Made by a program: the position numbers and the translations under genes
NCBI GenBank assembly: GCA_031384605.1
Contig: JANNAT010000142.1
Span: 1 to 64,000 of the forward strand
Direction: 5' to 3'
DNA length: 64,000 bases
Origin: JANNAT01 sp031384605
GTDB lineage: Bacteria; Pseudomonadota; Alphaproteobacteria; Rhodobacterales; Rhodobacteraceae
Part shown: piece after piece, positions 43,601 to 51,809 of the stretch
Layout of the letters: each line of letters opens with the position of its first letter
How positions within the stretch are numbered: position 1 is the first letter of the stretch
Notes under the pieces: generated by a model
What the model was told of the DNA's origin: nothing
What the model saw: the letters and a program-made list of their open reading frames with translations, nothing else
The model's database searches: none

Positions 43601-44013
43601 AAAGCGTTCTGCCCGAGGCGTTGGCCCTGCTGAATGCCCCAGATCTTTCCTGGGTGTTTGCGCCTGAAACCCTTAGCGAAGTGGCTGTTACCGGGCAACT
43701 TGGCGCGCGCCGCATGGTGGGTTCCATTGATCGTTTGGTTGTAACGGATGCCTGCGTGACGGCGGTTGACTACAAGTCAAACCAAAAGATACCATCTTCG
43801 GCTGCGCTTATTCCGGAAGGAATTTTACGCCAATTGGGGGCCTATCTGATTGCCCTGCAAGACATCTATCCCGATCGCCGGGTCGAGGTGGCGGTGCTTT
43901 GGACCAAGACCGCGCAGCTGATGGCGGTTCCTCACGATATCGTGCGGGACGCCTTCGCGCGGACCACGATATCTTGCGGTTGGCCACTTGACGACAGCTT
44001 GTCGGACCCATAG
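40645..44013 (+). CDS. addA: double-strand break repair helicase AddA
   Basis: 1122 aa from the ATG at 40645 overlapping the addB stop. UvrD-type motifs: Walker A SANAGSGKTRVLTDRVARLL, Ia CLTYTKAAATEMQNR, II ILVDEAQDTSPDQW, III VVGDKKQSIYSFQGAD, V IRVMTVHGAKGLEAPIVILP, VI LLYVAMTRAKSWLIV. The C-terminal nuclease has VTAVDYKSNQK. It is the ATP-driven helicase-nuclease partner of AddB. Confidence 0.97.
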   Translation: MTRADAFVRQIQASDPMATTWLSANAGSGKTRVLTDRVARLLLSGVQPQHILCLTYTKAAATEMQNRLFRRLGEWAMKPDVALQKALAELGDEGRHAPGALARARQLFARAIEAPGGLRIQTIHSFCATLLRRFPLEAGVSPQFTELDDRAGRLLRAALVEEMAAVHAPDIIADVAQAYSGEDFTGLMEQVVRNRPGFSLPLDQEQANQLFGLPKDDSVECVLGDVFLGYEAALVAKISPAMLGCKDTDIKIATRLAALDLALPTLGALAALEDILLFGPKTAAPYGAKIGKLPTKDCRAAIAADLPQLEALMLRVEAARPRRLALLAVQKTLILHRFAAVFLPLYEQAKAARGCLDFDDLIARAKGLLTDPSVAAWVLFRLDGGIDHILVDEAQDTSPDQWRVIELLAAEFAAGEGTRDGGRTLFVVGDKKQSIYSFQGADIAVFDEKLDQFSQGFQAADLAFQSLKLEYSFRSSPAILRLVDETFGARFPAALGDTVLHHAFRADMPGRVDLWPMITSAPEKTDENWEDPVDLVAETHHSAQLAEAIAQEIKQLIAAGVQIPTGEDPAQSRQVHAGDFLILVQRRSALFEQIIRACKKAGLPIAGADRLKLGAELAVKDLAALLAFIATPEDDLSLAVTLRSPLCSWTEAELFTLAQGRKGFLWEALRHSVIHSETLAMLADLRDQSDFLRPFDLIERALTRHDGRRRLLARLGPEAEDGIDELLSQALAYERNEVPSLTGFLVWLETDDVEIKRQMDGAGHLIRVMTVHGAKGLEAPIVILPDTATRNPPDYDEIYRLPGGVPIWKTTADHSPPLIQGLRSGRKIKAEQESLRLLYVAMTRAKSWLIVAGAGSADADGAWHRLISQGMQAVGAMPISDGRQRYEFGQWPESSEKQSLIQPDLAQLPAWTAVDATSLARPDQPVSPSDLGGAKVLAGELDGLTEKDGKQRGTALHLLLQHLPRAPSQEWADIARTLISDGLVRESVLPEALALLNAPDLSWVFAPETLSEVAVTGQLGARRMVGSIDRLVVTDACVTAVDYKSNQKIPSSAALIPEGILRQLGAYLIALQDIYPDRRVEVAVLWTKTAQLMAVPHDIVRDAFARTTISCGWPLDDSLSDP

Positions 44014-44049
44014 CTTTAAAGATCGCAGTTATTTTCAGGAGTTCCCACT

Positions 44050-44376
44050 ATGGGTGCCAATACCGTCGTCGTAACCGACGCCACGTTCGATGCCGAAGTT
44101 CGCAAATCGGCTATCCCGGTTGTGGTGGATTTTTGGGCCGAGTGGTGTGGTCCATGCCGCCAGATCGGCCCGGCCTTGGAAGAGTTGGCGGTGGAATATG
44201 CTGGCCGCGTCAAGATCGTCAAGGTCAACGTAGACGATAACCCTGACAGCCCGGCGATGTTGGGCGTTCGTGGAATTCCGGCGTTGTTTTTGTTCAAGAA
44301 TGGCGAAGTGGTGTCAAACAAAGTTGGCGCGGCACCGAAAGCCGCTTTGGCCAGCTGGATTGCGTCAGCAATCTAA
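44050..44376 (+). CDS. trxA: thioredoxin
   Basis: 108 aa, a single thioredoxin fold with VVDFWAEWCGPCRQIGPALEEL (active-site WCGPC at about 32-36), VNVDDNPDSPAMLGVRGIPA with the cis-Pro, and LFKNGEVV. CAGGAG stands 9 bp before the ATG. It reduces disulfides in the cytoplasm. Last gene of the run, 36 bp after addA. Confidence 0.98.
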   Translation: MGANTVVVTDATFDAEVRKSAIPVVVDFWAEWCGPCRQIGPALEELAVEYAGRVKIVKVNVDDNPDSPAMLGVRGIPALFLFKNGEVVSNKVGAAPKAALASWIASAI

Positions 44377-44397
44377 TCGCCCGCCGGATTTCGATTT

Positions 44398-44425
44398 AAA
44401 GGCACCCCCTACCGGGTGCCTTTTT
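44398..44425 (+). terminator. intrinsic terminator after trxA
   Basis: 10-bp stem AAAGGCACCC / GGGTGCCTTT, 6-nt loop, running into TTTTT. A textbook rho-independent terminator 22 bp after the stop. Confidence 0.92.
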
Positions 44426-44483
44426 CGTTTGCCGGCAATGGTTGTGGATCAGGCCGTTTCGCTGGCTGCTGCCATCGCAACCG

Positions 44484-44513
44484 CTTGTGCAACTGGCAAC
44501 CGGGTTCCATATA
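44484..44513 (+). promoter_or_regulatory. possible heat-shock (RpoH) promoter of hslVU
   Basis: CTTGTGC (44484-44490), 14-nt spacer, TTCCATATA (44505-44513), close to the sigma32 pattern CTTG...CCATAT, 25 bp before the hslV start. hslVU is a heat-shock operon in other bacteria. Confidence 0.4.
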
Positions 44514-44537
44514 GAAAGCTTGTGCGGAGGGCGACGT

Positions 44538-45095
44538 ATGGCCGATGAAAAATTTCTCGGATGGCATGGCACCACGATTTTGGCCGTGCGACGCGGCGGT
44601 GAGGTTGTGGTGGCCGGTGATGGCCAGGTGTCGCTGGGCAATACGGTGATCAAGGGATCAGCCCGAAAGGTGCGCAGGCTTTCGCCCGGCGGGCATCATG
44701 TGGTGGCGGGGTTTGCCGGATCAACTGCGGATGCCTTTACTCTGCTGGAACGGCTGGAGAAAAAACTGGAGGCCGCGCCGGGACAGCTGGCGCGCGCCTG
44801 TGTTGATCTGGCCAAAGACTGGCGGATGGACAAATACCTGCGCAATCTTGAAGCGATGCTGATCGTGACCGACGGGGCCGATTTGTATGTGATTACCGGG
44901 GCGGGCGATGTGCTGGAACCTGAACATGATGTCGCGGCGATTGGATCGGGCGGGAATTTCGCGCTGGCGGCGGCGCGGGGGCTGATGACAACCGATCTGG
45001 GGGCCGAAGATATCGCACGGCGCGCCATGGCGATTGCCGCCGAAATTTGTGTGTTCACCAATGGCAACCTGACGGTTGAACGGATTTCAAAATGA
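44538..45095 (+). CDS. hslV: ATP-dependent protease proteolytic subunit HslV
   Basis: 185 aa from the ATG at 44538 (CGGAGGG upstream). The propeptide ends before the catalytic Thr in GWHGTTILAVRRGG; then AGDGQVSLGNTVIKGSARKV, VAGFAGSTADAFTLLERLE and IGSGGNFALAAARGLM. HslV forms the double-hexamer peptidase chamber capped by HslU. Overlaps hslU by ATGA. Confidence 0.97.
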   Translation: MADEKFLGWHGTTILAVRRGGEVVVAGDGQVSLGNTVIKGSARKVRRLSPGGHHVVAGFAGSTADAFTLLERLEKKLEAAPGQLARACVDLAKDWRMDKYLRNLEAMLIVTDGADLYVITGAGDVLEPEHDVAAIGSGGNFALAAARGLMTTDLGAEDIARRAMAIAAEICVFTNGNLTVERISK

Positions 45096-46387
45096 CCGAT
45101 CTGACCCCGCGCGAAATTGTCCTTGAACTTGACCGCCATATCATCGGGCAGAATGACGCCAAGCGCGCGGTGGCCGTGGCGCTGCGCAATCGCTGGCGGC
45201 GCAAGCATCTGGCGGATGATTTGCGGGATGAGGTTTATCCCAAAAACATCCTGATGATCGGGCCTACCGGGGTTGGCAAAACCGAAATCTCGCGTCGGTT
45301 GGCCAAGTTGGCAAAAGCGCCGTTTCTGAAGGTTGAGGCCACAAAGTTTACCGAAGTGGGTTACGTTGGCCGCGATGTTGACAGCATCATTCGCGATCTG
45401 ATGGACACGGCCATATCTGACACCCGCGCGCGGATGCGGGATGATGTAAAGGCGCGCGCGCAGGCCGCCGCCGAAGATCGGGTGATCGAGGCATTGGCCG
45501 GTAAAGATGCCCGCGATCAAACCCGCGAGTTGTTTCGCGGCAAGCTGCGGCGCGGCGAAGTGGATGCAACCATGATCGAGATCGAGGTGGCCGATGCAGC
45601 CCCGGCGGGGATGATGCCCATGGGCAACGGCATGGATATGCAGATGCAAGGGCTGCAGGATCTGTTCAAGGCCTTTGGTGGAAAATCCAGCCGCAAGCGG
45701 CTTTCGGTGGCTGACAGCTATGATATTTTGATCAGTCAAGAAGCCGACAAGCTGTTGGATGATGAGGCGGTCAAGTTGGCGGCGCTTGAGGCAGTGCAGG
45801 AAAATGGCATCGTTTTTCTGGATGAAATCGACAAGATTTGTGCCAAGGCTGATGCCCGCGGTGCTGATGTTTCACGTGAAGGCGTGCAACGCGATTTGTT
45901 GCCATTGATTGAAGGCACGACCGTTTCCACCAAATATGGTCCGGTCAAGACCGACCATATTCTGTTTATCGCATCGGGCGCGTTTCACAGTGCCAAACCG
46001 TCTGATCTGCTGCCGGAATTGCAGGGGCGGCTGCCCATTCGAGTTGAACTGTTGCCGCTGACCGAAGGCGATTTCGTGCGCATCCTGACAGAAACCGATA
46101 ACGCCCTGACGTTGCAATATGCGGCATTGATGGGAACCGAACTGGTAGATGTGGCGTTTACCGAAGATGGCATTGCGGCCTTGGCCAAAATCGCCGCCGA
46201 CGTTAATCGCAGTATCGAAAATATCGGCGCGCGGCGGCTGTATACGGTGATGGAGCGGGTGTTTGAAGAGTTGTCGTTCACAGCGCCGGATCGAGCTGGC
46301 GAAAAAGTAGTCATTGACGCTGGTTTTGTAGAGGCGCGCTTGGGTGAAATGTCACGGTCTGCCGACATTTCCCGATACGTGTTGTAG
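45092..46387 (+). CDS. hslU: ATP-dependent protease ATPase subunit HslU
   Basis: 431 aa. LTPREIVLELDRHIIGQNDA at the N-terminus, Walker A MIGPTGVGKTEISRRLAKL, VGRDVDSIIRDLMD (pore loop GYVGRD), the I domain (about 110-230), Walker B GIVFLDEIDKI, and the C-terminal ISRYVL that docks into HslV. It unfolds substrates for HslV. A 13/16 match to the parS palindrome lies inside the gene at 45868-45883 (DVSREG codons). Confidence 0.98.
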   Translation: MTDLTPREIVLELDRHIIGQNDAKRAVAVALRNRWRRKHLADDLRDEVYPKNILMIGPTGVGKTEISRRLAKLAKAPFLKVEATKFTEVGYVGRDVDSIIRDLMDTAISDTRARMRDDVKARAQAAAEDRVIEALAGKDARDQTRELFRGKLRRGEVDATMIEIEVADAAPAGMMPMGNGMDMQMQGLQDLFKAFGGKSSRKRLSVADSYDILISQEADKLLDDEAVKLAALEAVQENGIVFLDEIDKICAKADARGADVSREGVQRDLLPLIEGTTVSTKYGPVKTDHILFIASGAFHSAKPSDLLPELQGRLPIRVELLPLTEGDFVRILTETDNALTLQYAALMGTELVDVAFTEDGIAALAKIAADVNRSIENIGARRLYTVMERVFEELSFTAPDRAGEKVVIDAGFVEARLGEMSRSADISRYVL

Positions 46388-46441
46388 GCTGGTAAGCAAC
46401 GTCAAAAACTGAACAATGCTGTTTTAATTTGAAAGGCTTAC

Positions 46442-47545
46442 ATGCCGCGCACGCTGTTGATTTTGGTTTTGACGGTCTTGATTTCTTGCAGCCCGCGCGG
46501 TCAATTGGCCTTGGCGCCCGAAGGTGCCCGGCTTGGCGATATCACTCCCGTGTTCGTGGCCACCACGCGCGATGTGAAGGATGGTGCCTTTGACACTGGC
46601 AGATCAGAGTCTGTGCATTTTGCCCGTTATGATATCTCGGTGCCGCCGCAACGCGAGCTGGGAGAAATCAATTGGCCGCCACGGGGGGCCAAGCCGAACC
46701 CGGCCAAGCATTTTGTAACTGCAAAGCAAGTTCTTTTCGCGGGTGAGCCTGATTTCCGCAGCGATCTGTCAAGGTCGTTGTCTGTCAACGGCAGCGAGGC
46801 GGTTATCTTCGTGCATGGCTACAACACCAACTTTTCTGAAGGGTTATACCGCATCGCCCAGTTTGCGCATGATCTTGAGCTGCCCGGCACAGTTGTGCAT
46901 TACGCCTGGCCATCCGCCGCCATTCCGCTGGGCTATGTCTACGACCGCGATTCGTCATTGTTTGCGCGCGACGGGCTGGAGGCGCTGATCCGCGAGGTGA
47001 AGGCATCGGGTGCCACGCGCATTCTGCTGGTCGCCCATTCCATGGGGGCAAGCCTGACCATGGAGGCGCTGCGGCAAGCGGCCATTCGGGGCGACAAGGG
47101 GTCGTTGGCCGCAATCGGCGGCGTTATTCTGATCTCGCCCGACATTGATGTTGATGTGTTTCGCGCGCAGGCGCATGCAATTGGCAAGCTTCCACAACCG
47201 TTTGTTATTTTCGGGTCCGATCGGGATCGGTTTTTGCGGTTGTCGGCGCAACTGACGGGACAGGCCGAACGGCTGGGGTCGCTTTCTGATGTGTCCAAGG
47301 TGGCAGATCTTGAGGTAACCCTGCTGGATGTCAGCCAATTTGCCGAAGGTGCTGGACATTTCACACTTGGCGATTCGCCGGCGTTGATTTTGCTGTTGGA
47401 CCGGATTGGCGATCTGGAAGGCGCCTTTGAAAAAGACCGGATTGCGCGGCTCGGCTTGGTCTCGGGGGTGGTGCTGACAGTGCAAAACGCCACACAGGTC
47501 ATTTTGCGGCCGGTGGTAGGTGTTGCCAACGAATTTACCCGCTAG
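46442..47545 (+). CDS. alpha/beta hydrolase, probable lipoprotein (DUF900 type)
   Basis: 367 aa. The N-terminus LILVLTVLISCSPRGQ has a possible lipobox (LISC), so it may be lipid-anchored outside the cytoplasm. DUF900 features: VFVATTRDV near the start, EAVIFVHGYNTNFSEGLYRI, HYAWPSA, the nucleophile elbow LVAHSMGAS, LISPDIDVDVF and a late GAGHFTLG with the catalytic His. Substrate unknown. It stands alone after hslU. Confidence 0.86.
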   Translation: MPRTLLILVLTVLISCSPRGQLALAPEGARLGDITPVFVATTRDVKDGAFDTGRSESVHFARYDISVPPQRELGEINWPPRGAKPNPAKHFVTAKQVLFAGEPDFRSDLSRSLSVNGSEAVIFVHGYNTNFSEGLYRIAQFAHDLELPGTVVHYAWPSAAIPLGYVYDRDSSLFARDGLEALIREVKASGATRILLVAHSMGASLTMEALRQAAIRGDKGSLAAIGGVILISPDIDVDVFRAQAHAIGKLPQPFVIFGSDRDRFLRLSAQLTGQAERLGSLSDVSKVADLEVTLLDVSQFAEGAGHFTLGDSPALILLLDRIGDLEGAFEKDRIARLGLVSGVVLTVQNATQVILRPVVGVANEFTR

Positions 47546-47618
47546 ATCGGGTCAGGTTTGCGCGAAGCGAGACGCTGTGATTTCCGATACCCCTGTTTCC
47601 GTCTAAACCTGCACCGCT

Positions 47619-48230
47619 TCAGGCCCGCCGCAGGTAAACATAAAACGCCCCGGATCCGCCGTGTTTCAGGTGTGCTTCTGATATTTGCAGCACAGTCATC
47701 CCCAAGGGCGGCAGGCGCAGCCATTGTGGCACCTGATGGCGCAACACACCCATCTTTTGCGGAATGGGCCCGATATCCTGGCCGCGCTTGCCCTTGCCGG
47801 TGATGACCAGCACCAGCCGCAGCCCGTGGGATTGCGCATTCAGGATGAAATGGATCAACTCGGGGTGGGCTTCGGACAGGGTTAGCCCGTGCAGGTCAAT
47901 ACGGGCTTCGGGGGCCAGTCTGCCACGAGTCATCTTGGCGTGCTTTCTGGCGTCCATTTGCAAAGCGGCGGCTGCCAAAGTCTGCGGCAACGTGGGGGCC
48001 AGATCATGCGTGTGCTTAACCCGCGATTTTTCTCCAAGACGAAACAGCGGCATGCGGGGGGTTGGCGCCGCCAGCGGCACAATCGTTTCTGGTTGAAACG
48101 GCGTTGGGTGCGGCGGTGTTTCAACCTTTTTCAAAAACACATGCCCCATTGCATGCATCGGCTTGGCTGTGCGCGCCACAGCCTGCCAGATTTCTACTTC
48201 ATCGGGGCGAAGGGTGCGACGGCGCGCCAT
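47619..48230 (-). CDS. Smr (MutS2 C-terminal-like) domain protein
   Basis: 203 aa. A charged N-terminus and linker (1-105) precede the Smr domain: RIDLHGLTLSEAHPELIHFI, LRLVLVITGKGKRGQDIGPI, VPQWLRLPPLGMTVLQISEA, HLKHGGSGAFYVYLRR. The motifs LDLHG-like and TGKG are complete. Smr domains are nicking or RNA-cleaving nucleases. The stop is 3 bp... of mltA upstream, so the gene is coupled to mltA. Confidence 0.92.
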   Translation of the reverse strand: MARRRTLRPDEVEIWQAVARTAKPMHAMGHVFLKKVETPPHPTPFQPETIVPLAAPTPRMPLFRLGEKSRVKHTHDLAPTLPQTLAAAALQMDARKHAKMTRGRLAPEARIDLHGLTLSEAHPELIHFILNAQSHGLRLVLVITGKGKRGQDIGPIPQKMGVLRHQVPQWLRLPPLGMTVLQISEAHLKHGGSGAFYVYLRRA

Positions 48231-48233
48231 AGA

Positions 48234-49250
48234 TCAGCCCTCTGGCAGCATCGCGTAGGCGCGATCAATTGGCAAAAGCACGATCAGCCGCCCGCCGTCT
48301 TTTATTGTGCCCGCATCATTACCCGCCTGCTCACCCGTACCGTAGAAAATATCCGCACGCTGCGGGCCTTTGATGGCCCCACCGGTGTCTTGCGCCACCA
48401 TCAAGCGCCGAAACGGGTTTGCCCCGTCTTTTTCAATCCAGACCGGAGCACCAAGCGGGGTAAAATCAGGATCAATTGCGACAGATCGCAGCGTCGTAAT
48501 CGACTTACCCATCGCCCCAATCGGGCCTTTGTCGGCAGGCAAACCGGCAATTTTGCGGAAAAAGATATAGGACGGGTTGATGTTCAAAAGAGCGGCCCCA
48601 ACCGCCGGGTTATTGCGCACGAAGGCCCTGATGCCTTGGGCCGATACCTGATCCGCCGACATCGTGCCGCGCGCCACCATTTCTTTGCCAACGGATACAT
48701 AGGCATGGCCGTTGCGCCCTGCATAACCCACACGCATCACCCGACCATCTGTCATCTTGATACGACCGGACCCTTGGATATGCAAAAAGAATACCTCTAC
48801 CGGGTCTTCAAGCCATGCCAGTTCAAGGCCCCGGCCACGCAGAACACCCCGTTCTATTGCGGCACGGTCATAGAAAACCTGCCCGTCCTGCAATTCGGGT
48901 GGGCGGGCATAAATCGGATAGGCATATCGGGGGGTTCGGGAGGGCGATCCGCGCAGTTCGGGTTCGTAATATCCGGTGAACAGCGCCGGTGTCGTCCCGA
49001 TCTGAACCGGTTTGAAGACAAGTTCAAAAAAGGCCTTCGCCGATGCATCTGTGGCACCTGCATCGGCGGCCAGTCGGCAAATCGGCGCCCAATCATCAGG
49101 CAAACTTTGGCAGGTCTTCAGAAACGTCAGAAGTGCCGCGCGATGATCGTCGTCCTGCCAGCCGTCCAAGCCCTCAAAATCCAGCATTTGGGCGGAAACC
49201 GGGGGTGCGGCAGTCATGAAAAGCACAAAGGCACAAAGCAACGCACGCAT
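48234..49250 (-). CDS. mltA: membrane-bound lytic murein transglycosylase A
   Basis: 338 aa from the ATG at 49250; the frame continues to a TTG at 49265, but the ATG gives the signal peptide MRALLCAFVLFMTAAPPVSA. No lipobox is seen, so it may be periplasmic rather than lipid-anchored. MltA domain: ALFTGYYEPELRGS, VFFLHIQGSGRIKM, YVSVGKEMVARG; 3D domain: MVAQDTGGAIKGPQRADIFY with the catalytic Asp. It cleaves glycan strands to 1,6-anhydro-MurNAc, feeding recycling. Confidence 0.95.
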   Translation of the reverse strand: MRALLCAFVLFMTAAPPVSAQMLDFEGLDGWQDDDHRAALLTFLKTCQSLPDDWAPICRLAADAGATDASAKAFFELVFKPVQIGTTPALFTGYYEPELRGSPSRTPRYAYPIYARPPELQDGQVFYDRAAIERGVLRGRGLELAWLEDPVEVFFLHIQGSGRIKMTDGRVMRVGYAGRNGHAYVSVGKEMVARGTMSADQVSAQGIRAFVRNNPAVGAALLNINPSYIFFRKIAGLPADKGPIGAMGKSITTLRSVAIDPDFTPLGAPVWIEKDGANPFRRLMVAQDTGGAIKGPQRADIFYGTGEQAGNDAGTIKDGGRLIVLLPIDRAYAMLPEG

Positions 49251-49261
49251 CCGCCCCCGCC

Positions 49262-49921
49262 TCAATCGCCGGTGGCGACCAATTGCCAGTTTGGATCTTG
49301 CCCACCCATGGTGCGTGCAAAGGTCCAGCTGTCCCGCTGCCGCTTGATTTCGGTGGTCGAGCCCTCGACAACCTGACCCGCCTTATCCCGAACCGCAGAC
49401 GTCAGCTCACCTACAAACCGCAAAGTGATTTCACCGCTGCGGGTGGCGGTATCATATTCGGCCTCAGACACGGTGATTTCGCGCAAACCGACAAAGTTCG
49501 CGTCAACCGTCCGGCCGTCGCGATTTCGGGTGCTGATGACTTCGGCAAAGCTTGCACCTACCTCGTCTGACAGAAACGGCCGGATGCTGTCCAGATCGCC
49601 ACGCTCAAACGCCATCAGGATCATTTCATAAGCACCGCGTGCGCCACGCATGAATTCGCCCAAATTGAAACCGGGTTCCGCCTGTTTCATCGCAGCCAAA
49701 GCAACGGCGGCTTCGGATCCTTCGGGCACATGATCGGTTATGTCGCGATCTGGTCCACCCTGAATAACCTCAAAATCCCGCTTGGCCTTTGGCCGCGCGG
49801 CGTCGACGGGCACGATTGGCTTTTCAAAACCTTCGCGGGTGCCCAAAACAGAACGCAGTTTCAGGATTAAAAACACCGCAATCCCTGCCAGGACAAGAAG
49901 CTGAAGCACGGAAGAATTCAT
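49262..49921 (-). CDS. Tim44/TimA family adaptor protein
   Basis: 219 aa from the ATG at 49921. One membrane helix (about 5-20, LQLLVLAGIAVFLILKLRSV), a charged linker, then the Tim44-like domain (about 75-215) with FMRGARGAYEMILMAFERGD, LRFVGELTSAVRDKAGQVVE and LVATGD at the end. Bacterial relatives of mitochondrial Tim44 are membrane-bound and of uncertain role. Its stop overlaps the upstream side of mltA. Confidence 0.88.
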   Translation of the reverse strand: MNSSVLQLLVLAGIAVFLILKLRSVLGTREGFEKPIVPVDAARPKAKRDFEVIQGGPDRDITDHVPEGSEAAVALAAMKQAEPGFNLGEFMRGARGAYEMILMAFERGDLDSIRPFLSDEVGASFAEVISTRNRDGRTVDANFVGLREITVSEAEYDTATRSGEITLRFVGELTSAVRDKAGQVVEGSTTEIKRQRDSWTFARTMGGQDPNWQLVATGD

Positions 49922-50035
49922 CTGACCCTCAAAACTTGCCCGGGGGGTTGGCGGCCCGAGCTTTGGCACCTTATGTAGGGGTTGGGTGCGCCCAAGTCTA
50001 CCTTTTGGGACATCACTAATTGAGGGGCTGCGACA

Positions 50036-50518
50036 ATGTGGATATTTGCGCTGTTTTTGCTGGTGCCGTTGGTCGAAATTGCGCTGTTTATCACGGTTGG
50101 CGGGTGGCTTACGCTGTGGCCGACGCTGGGGATTGTGGTGCTGACCGGGGTGTTGGGGGCATTTTTAGTGCGCTGGCAAGGCATGGGTGTGCTGCGTGAC
50201 CTTCAGCGGGCCGGGGCAACCGGCGATCCGATTTCGCCGCTGGCACACGGAGCGTTGATCTTGATCGGCGGCTTTATGCTGATGCTGCCGGGATTTTTTA
50301 CCGACAGCATCGGATTTTTGTTGATGGTGCCGCCGTTGCGCCGGGTTTTGATCCGCATTTTGGCGCGGCGCATGAAGGCAGGCGCGATGCGCATGCGCGG
50401 CTATGCTGCTTATCAATCGCGGCCCACCGCAGCCGATGATTGGGTGGATGCCGAGTTTGAGGACGTGGCCCCTGACCCCGACAAACTTGGTGGCCCTTCG
50501 AAATGGACCAACCATTGA
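50036..50518 (+). CDS. fxsA: FxsA family membrane protein
   Basis: 160 aa with hydrophobic segments at about 2-20, 25-45 and 72-100. Typical FxsA pattern: FALFLLVPLVEIALFITVGG, LTGVLGAFLVRWQGMGVL, GALILIGGFMLMLPGFFTDS, then PPLRRVLI. In E. coli FxsA counters F-exclusion of phage T7; the general role is unknown. Next to secB as in other alphaproteobacteria. Confidence 0.92.
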   Translation: MWIFALFLLVPLVEIALFITVGGWLTLWPTLGIVVLTGVLGAFLVRWQGMGVLRDLQRAGATGDPISPLAHGALILIGGFMLMLPGFFTDSIGFLLMVPPLRRVLIRILARRMKAGAMRMRGYAAYQSRPTAADDWVDAEFEDVAPDPDKLGGPSKWTNH

Positions 50519-50572
50519 GCGCCGCCGCATGACCTGCTAGGACGGTGCAGCGATTTTACGGGAGTGGGTTGG

Positions 50573-51058
50573 ATGGCAGAAGAAACTGGCGGCGCGCCGC
50601 AAATCAAGATGTCTGTTTTGGCGCAATATGTGCGTGACATGTCATTTGAAAACATGGTGGCCCAAAAAGGTCTGACGGGCGGCGATGTGCAGCCTGATAT
50701 TCAAGTGGCCGTCAGCCTTGACGCCCGCAAGCGGGCACAAGACCACCAGTTCGATATTGTGACCAAGTTCAAGGTGACGTCGAAGAACAAGGTCAATGGT
50801 GACACGCTTTTCTTGATGGAGCTGGACTATGGCGGCATTTTCCACGTCGAAGGCGTGCCCGAGGATCAGTTGCACCCGTTCTTGTTGATCGAATGCCCAA
50901 GGCTGTTGTTTCCCTTTGTGCGCCGGATCATTTCGGATGTGACACGCGATGGGGGCTTTCCGCCATTGAACATCGACACCGTCGATTTCCTCGCTCTATA
51001 CCGCACCGAATTACAGCGCCGCTCGGCTGCGCAAGTGCCGCAAGGCCAACCGAACTAG
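50573..51058 (+). CDS. secB: protein-export chaperone SecB
   Basis: 161 aa from the ATG at 50573 with GGGAG 8 bp upstream. VLAQYVRDMSFEN at the N-terminus, DIQVAVSLDARKRAQDHQFD, FHVEGVPEDQLHPFLLIECP and FPFVRRIISDVTRDGGFPPL are conserved SecB segments. The tetramer keeps preproteins unfolded and delivers them to SecA. Confidence 0.97.
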   Translation: MAEETGGAPQIKMSVLAQYVRDMSFENMVAQKGLTGGDVQPDIQVAVSLDARKRAQDHQFDIVTKFKVTSKNKVNGDTLFLMELDYGGIFHVEGVPEDQLHPFLLIECPRLLFPFVRRIISDVTRDGGFPPLNIDTVDFLALYRTELQRRSAAQVPQGQPN

Positions 51059-51069
51059 AATCGTGCATG

Positions 51070-51101
51070 ACGCCTGATTTTGCCGTGGCAAAGTCCGGCG
51101 T
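51070..51101. terminator. possible bidirectional terminator between secB and dnaQ
   Basis: Imperfect hairpin ACGCC...TTTGCC-GT-GGCAAA...GGCGT (11 bp in two blocks with a 4/4 internal loop), followed by TTTA on the plus strand, between convergent genes. Confidence 0.4.
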
Positions 51102-51110
51102 TTACGCAGC

Positions 51111-51809
51111 CTATCCGCGCTTTGACCAGATCGCGGTTTCCCCGATGGCCGCTACGAATCCAACATGTGCCGCAGTTTCATCGGCGGTCAGCCGCGATGC
51201 CAGCGGGTTTGGCCGTGGCATGGGCCGCCAGTCTGACGCGGATTGCGATACGCCGGATGAATTGGATTGGGTGGCAGGGTTAAGGCCAAAATCGGGTTGC
51301 CTGCCCCCGATCAGTTCAAGATAGACCTCTGCCAAAATCTCGGAATCCAGCAAAGCCCCATGTTTTTCGCGGGCAGAATTATCAACGCCAAAGCGACGGC
51401 ACAGTGCATCAAGCGACGCCGGAGAGCCGGGAAATTTGCTGCGGGCCAGCATCAGCGTATCTGTTGCGCGGGCGAATGGCAGTGGTGCCAAACCGGCGGA
51501 TTTAAGTTCAGCGTTCAGGAATTTCATATCGAACGCCGCATTATGGATGACCAGTTGGGCATCGGCGATGAAATTCAGAAAGGCTTGCGCTGCGGATTTG
51601 AACAGCGGCTTGTCGCGTAGAAAATCATTGCCAAGGCCGTGCACGTCGAAGGCCTCTTTTGGCATGGGGCGTTCGGGATTCAGATACTGATGATACGTGC
51701 GCCCGGTTGGCAGATGATTGAAAAGTTCGACCGCGCCAATTTCGACGATGCGGTGGCCTTCGCTGGGTTCAAAGCCGGTGGTTTCGGTATCAAGCACGAT
51801 TTCACGCAT
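51111..51809 (-). CDS. dnaQ: DNA polymerase III epsilon subunit (3'-5' exonuclease)
   Basis: 232 aa from MREIVLDTETTGFEP. Exonuclease motifs: ExoI VLDTETTG (metal Asp, Glu), ExoII VIHNAAFDMKFLN, ExoIII EKHGALLDSEILAEVYLEL with His and Asp. It is the proofreading subunit of the replicative polymerase. The start overlaps the coaE stop by 8 bp; the C-terminus (last about 45 residues) is variable in the family. Confidence 0.96.
   Translation of the reverse strand: MREIVLDTETTGFEPSEGHRIVEIGAVELFNHLPTGRTYHQYLNPERPMPKEAFDVHGLGNDFLRDKPLFKSAAQAFLNFIADAQLVIHNAAFDMKFLNAELKSAGLAPLPFARATDTLMLARSKFPGSPASLDALCRRFGVDNSAREKHGALLDSEILAEVYLELIGGRQPDFGLNPATQSNSSGVSQSASDWRPMPRPNPLASRLTADETAAHVGFVAAIGETAIWSKRG

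Noticed and set aside
44696..45739. 347-aa minus-strand open frame
   Set aside because: Antisense to hslV and hslU; shadow of their codon bias.
47889..49376. 495-aa plus-strand open frame
   Set aside because: Antisense to the Smr, mltA and Tim44-like genes; no protein-like motif.
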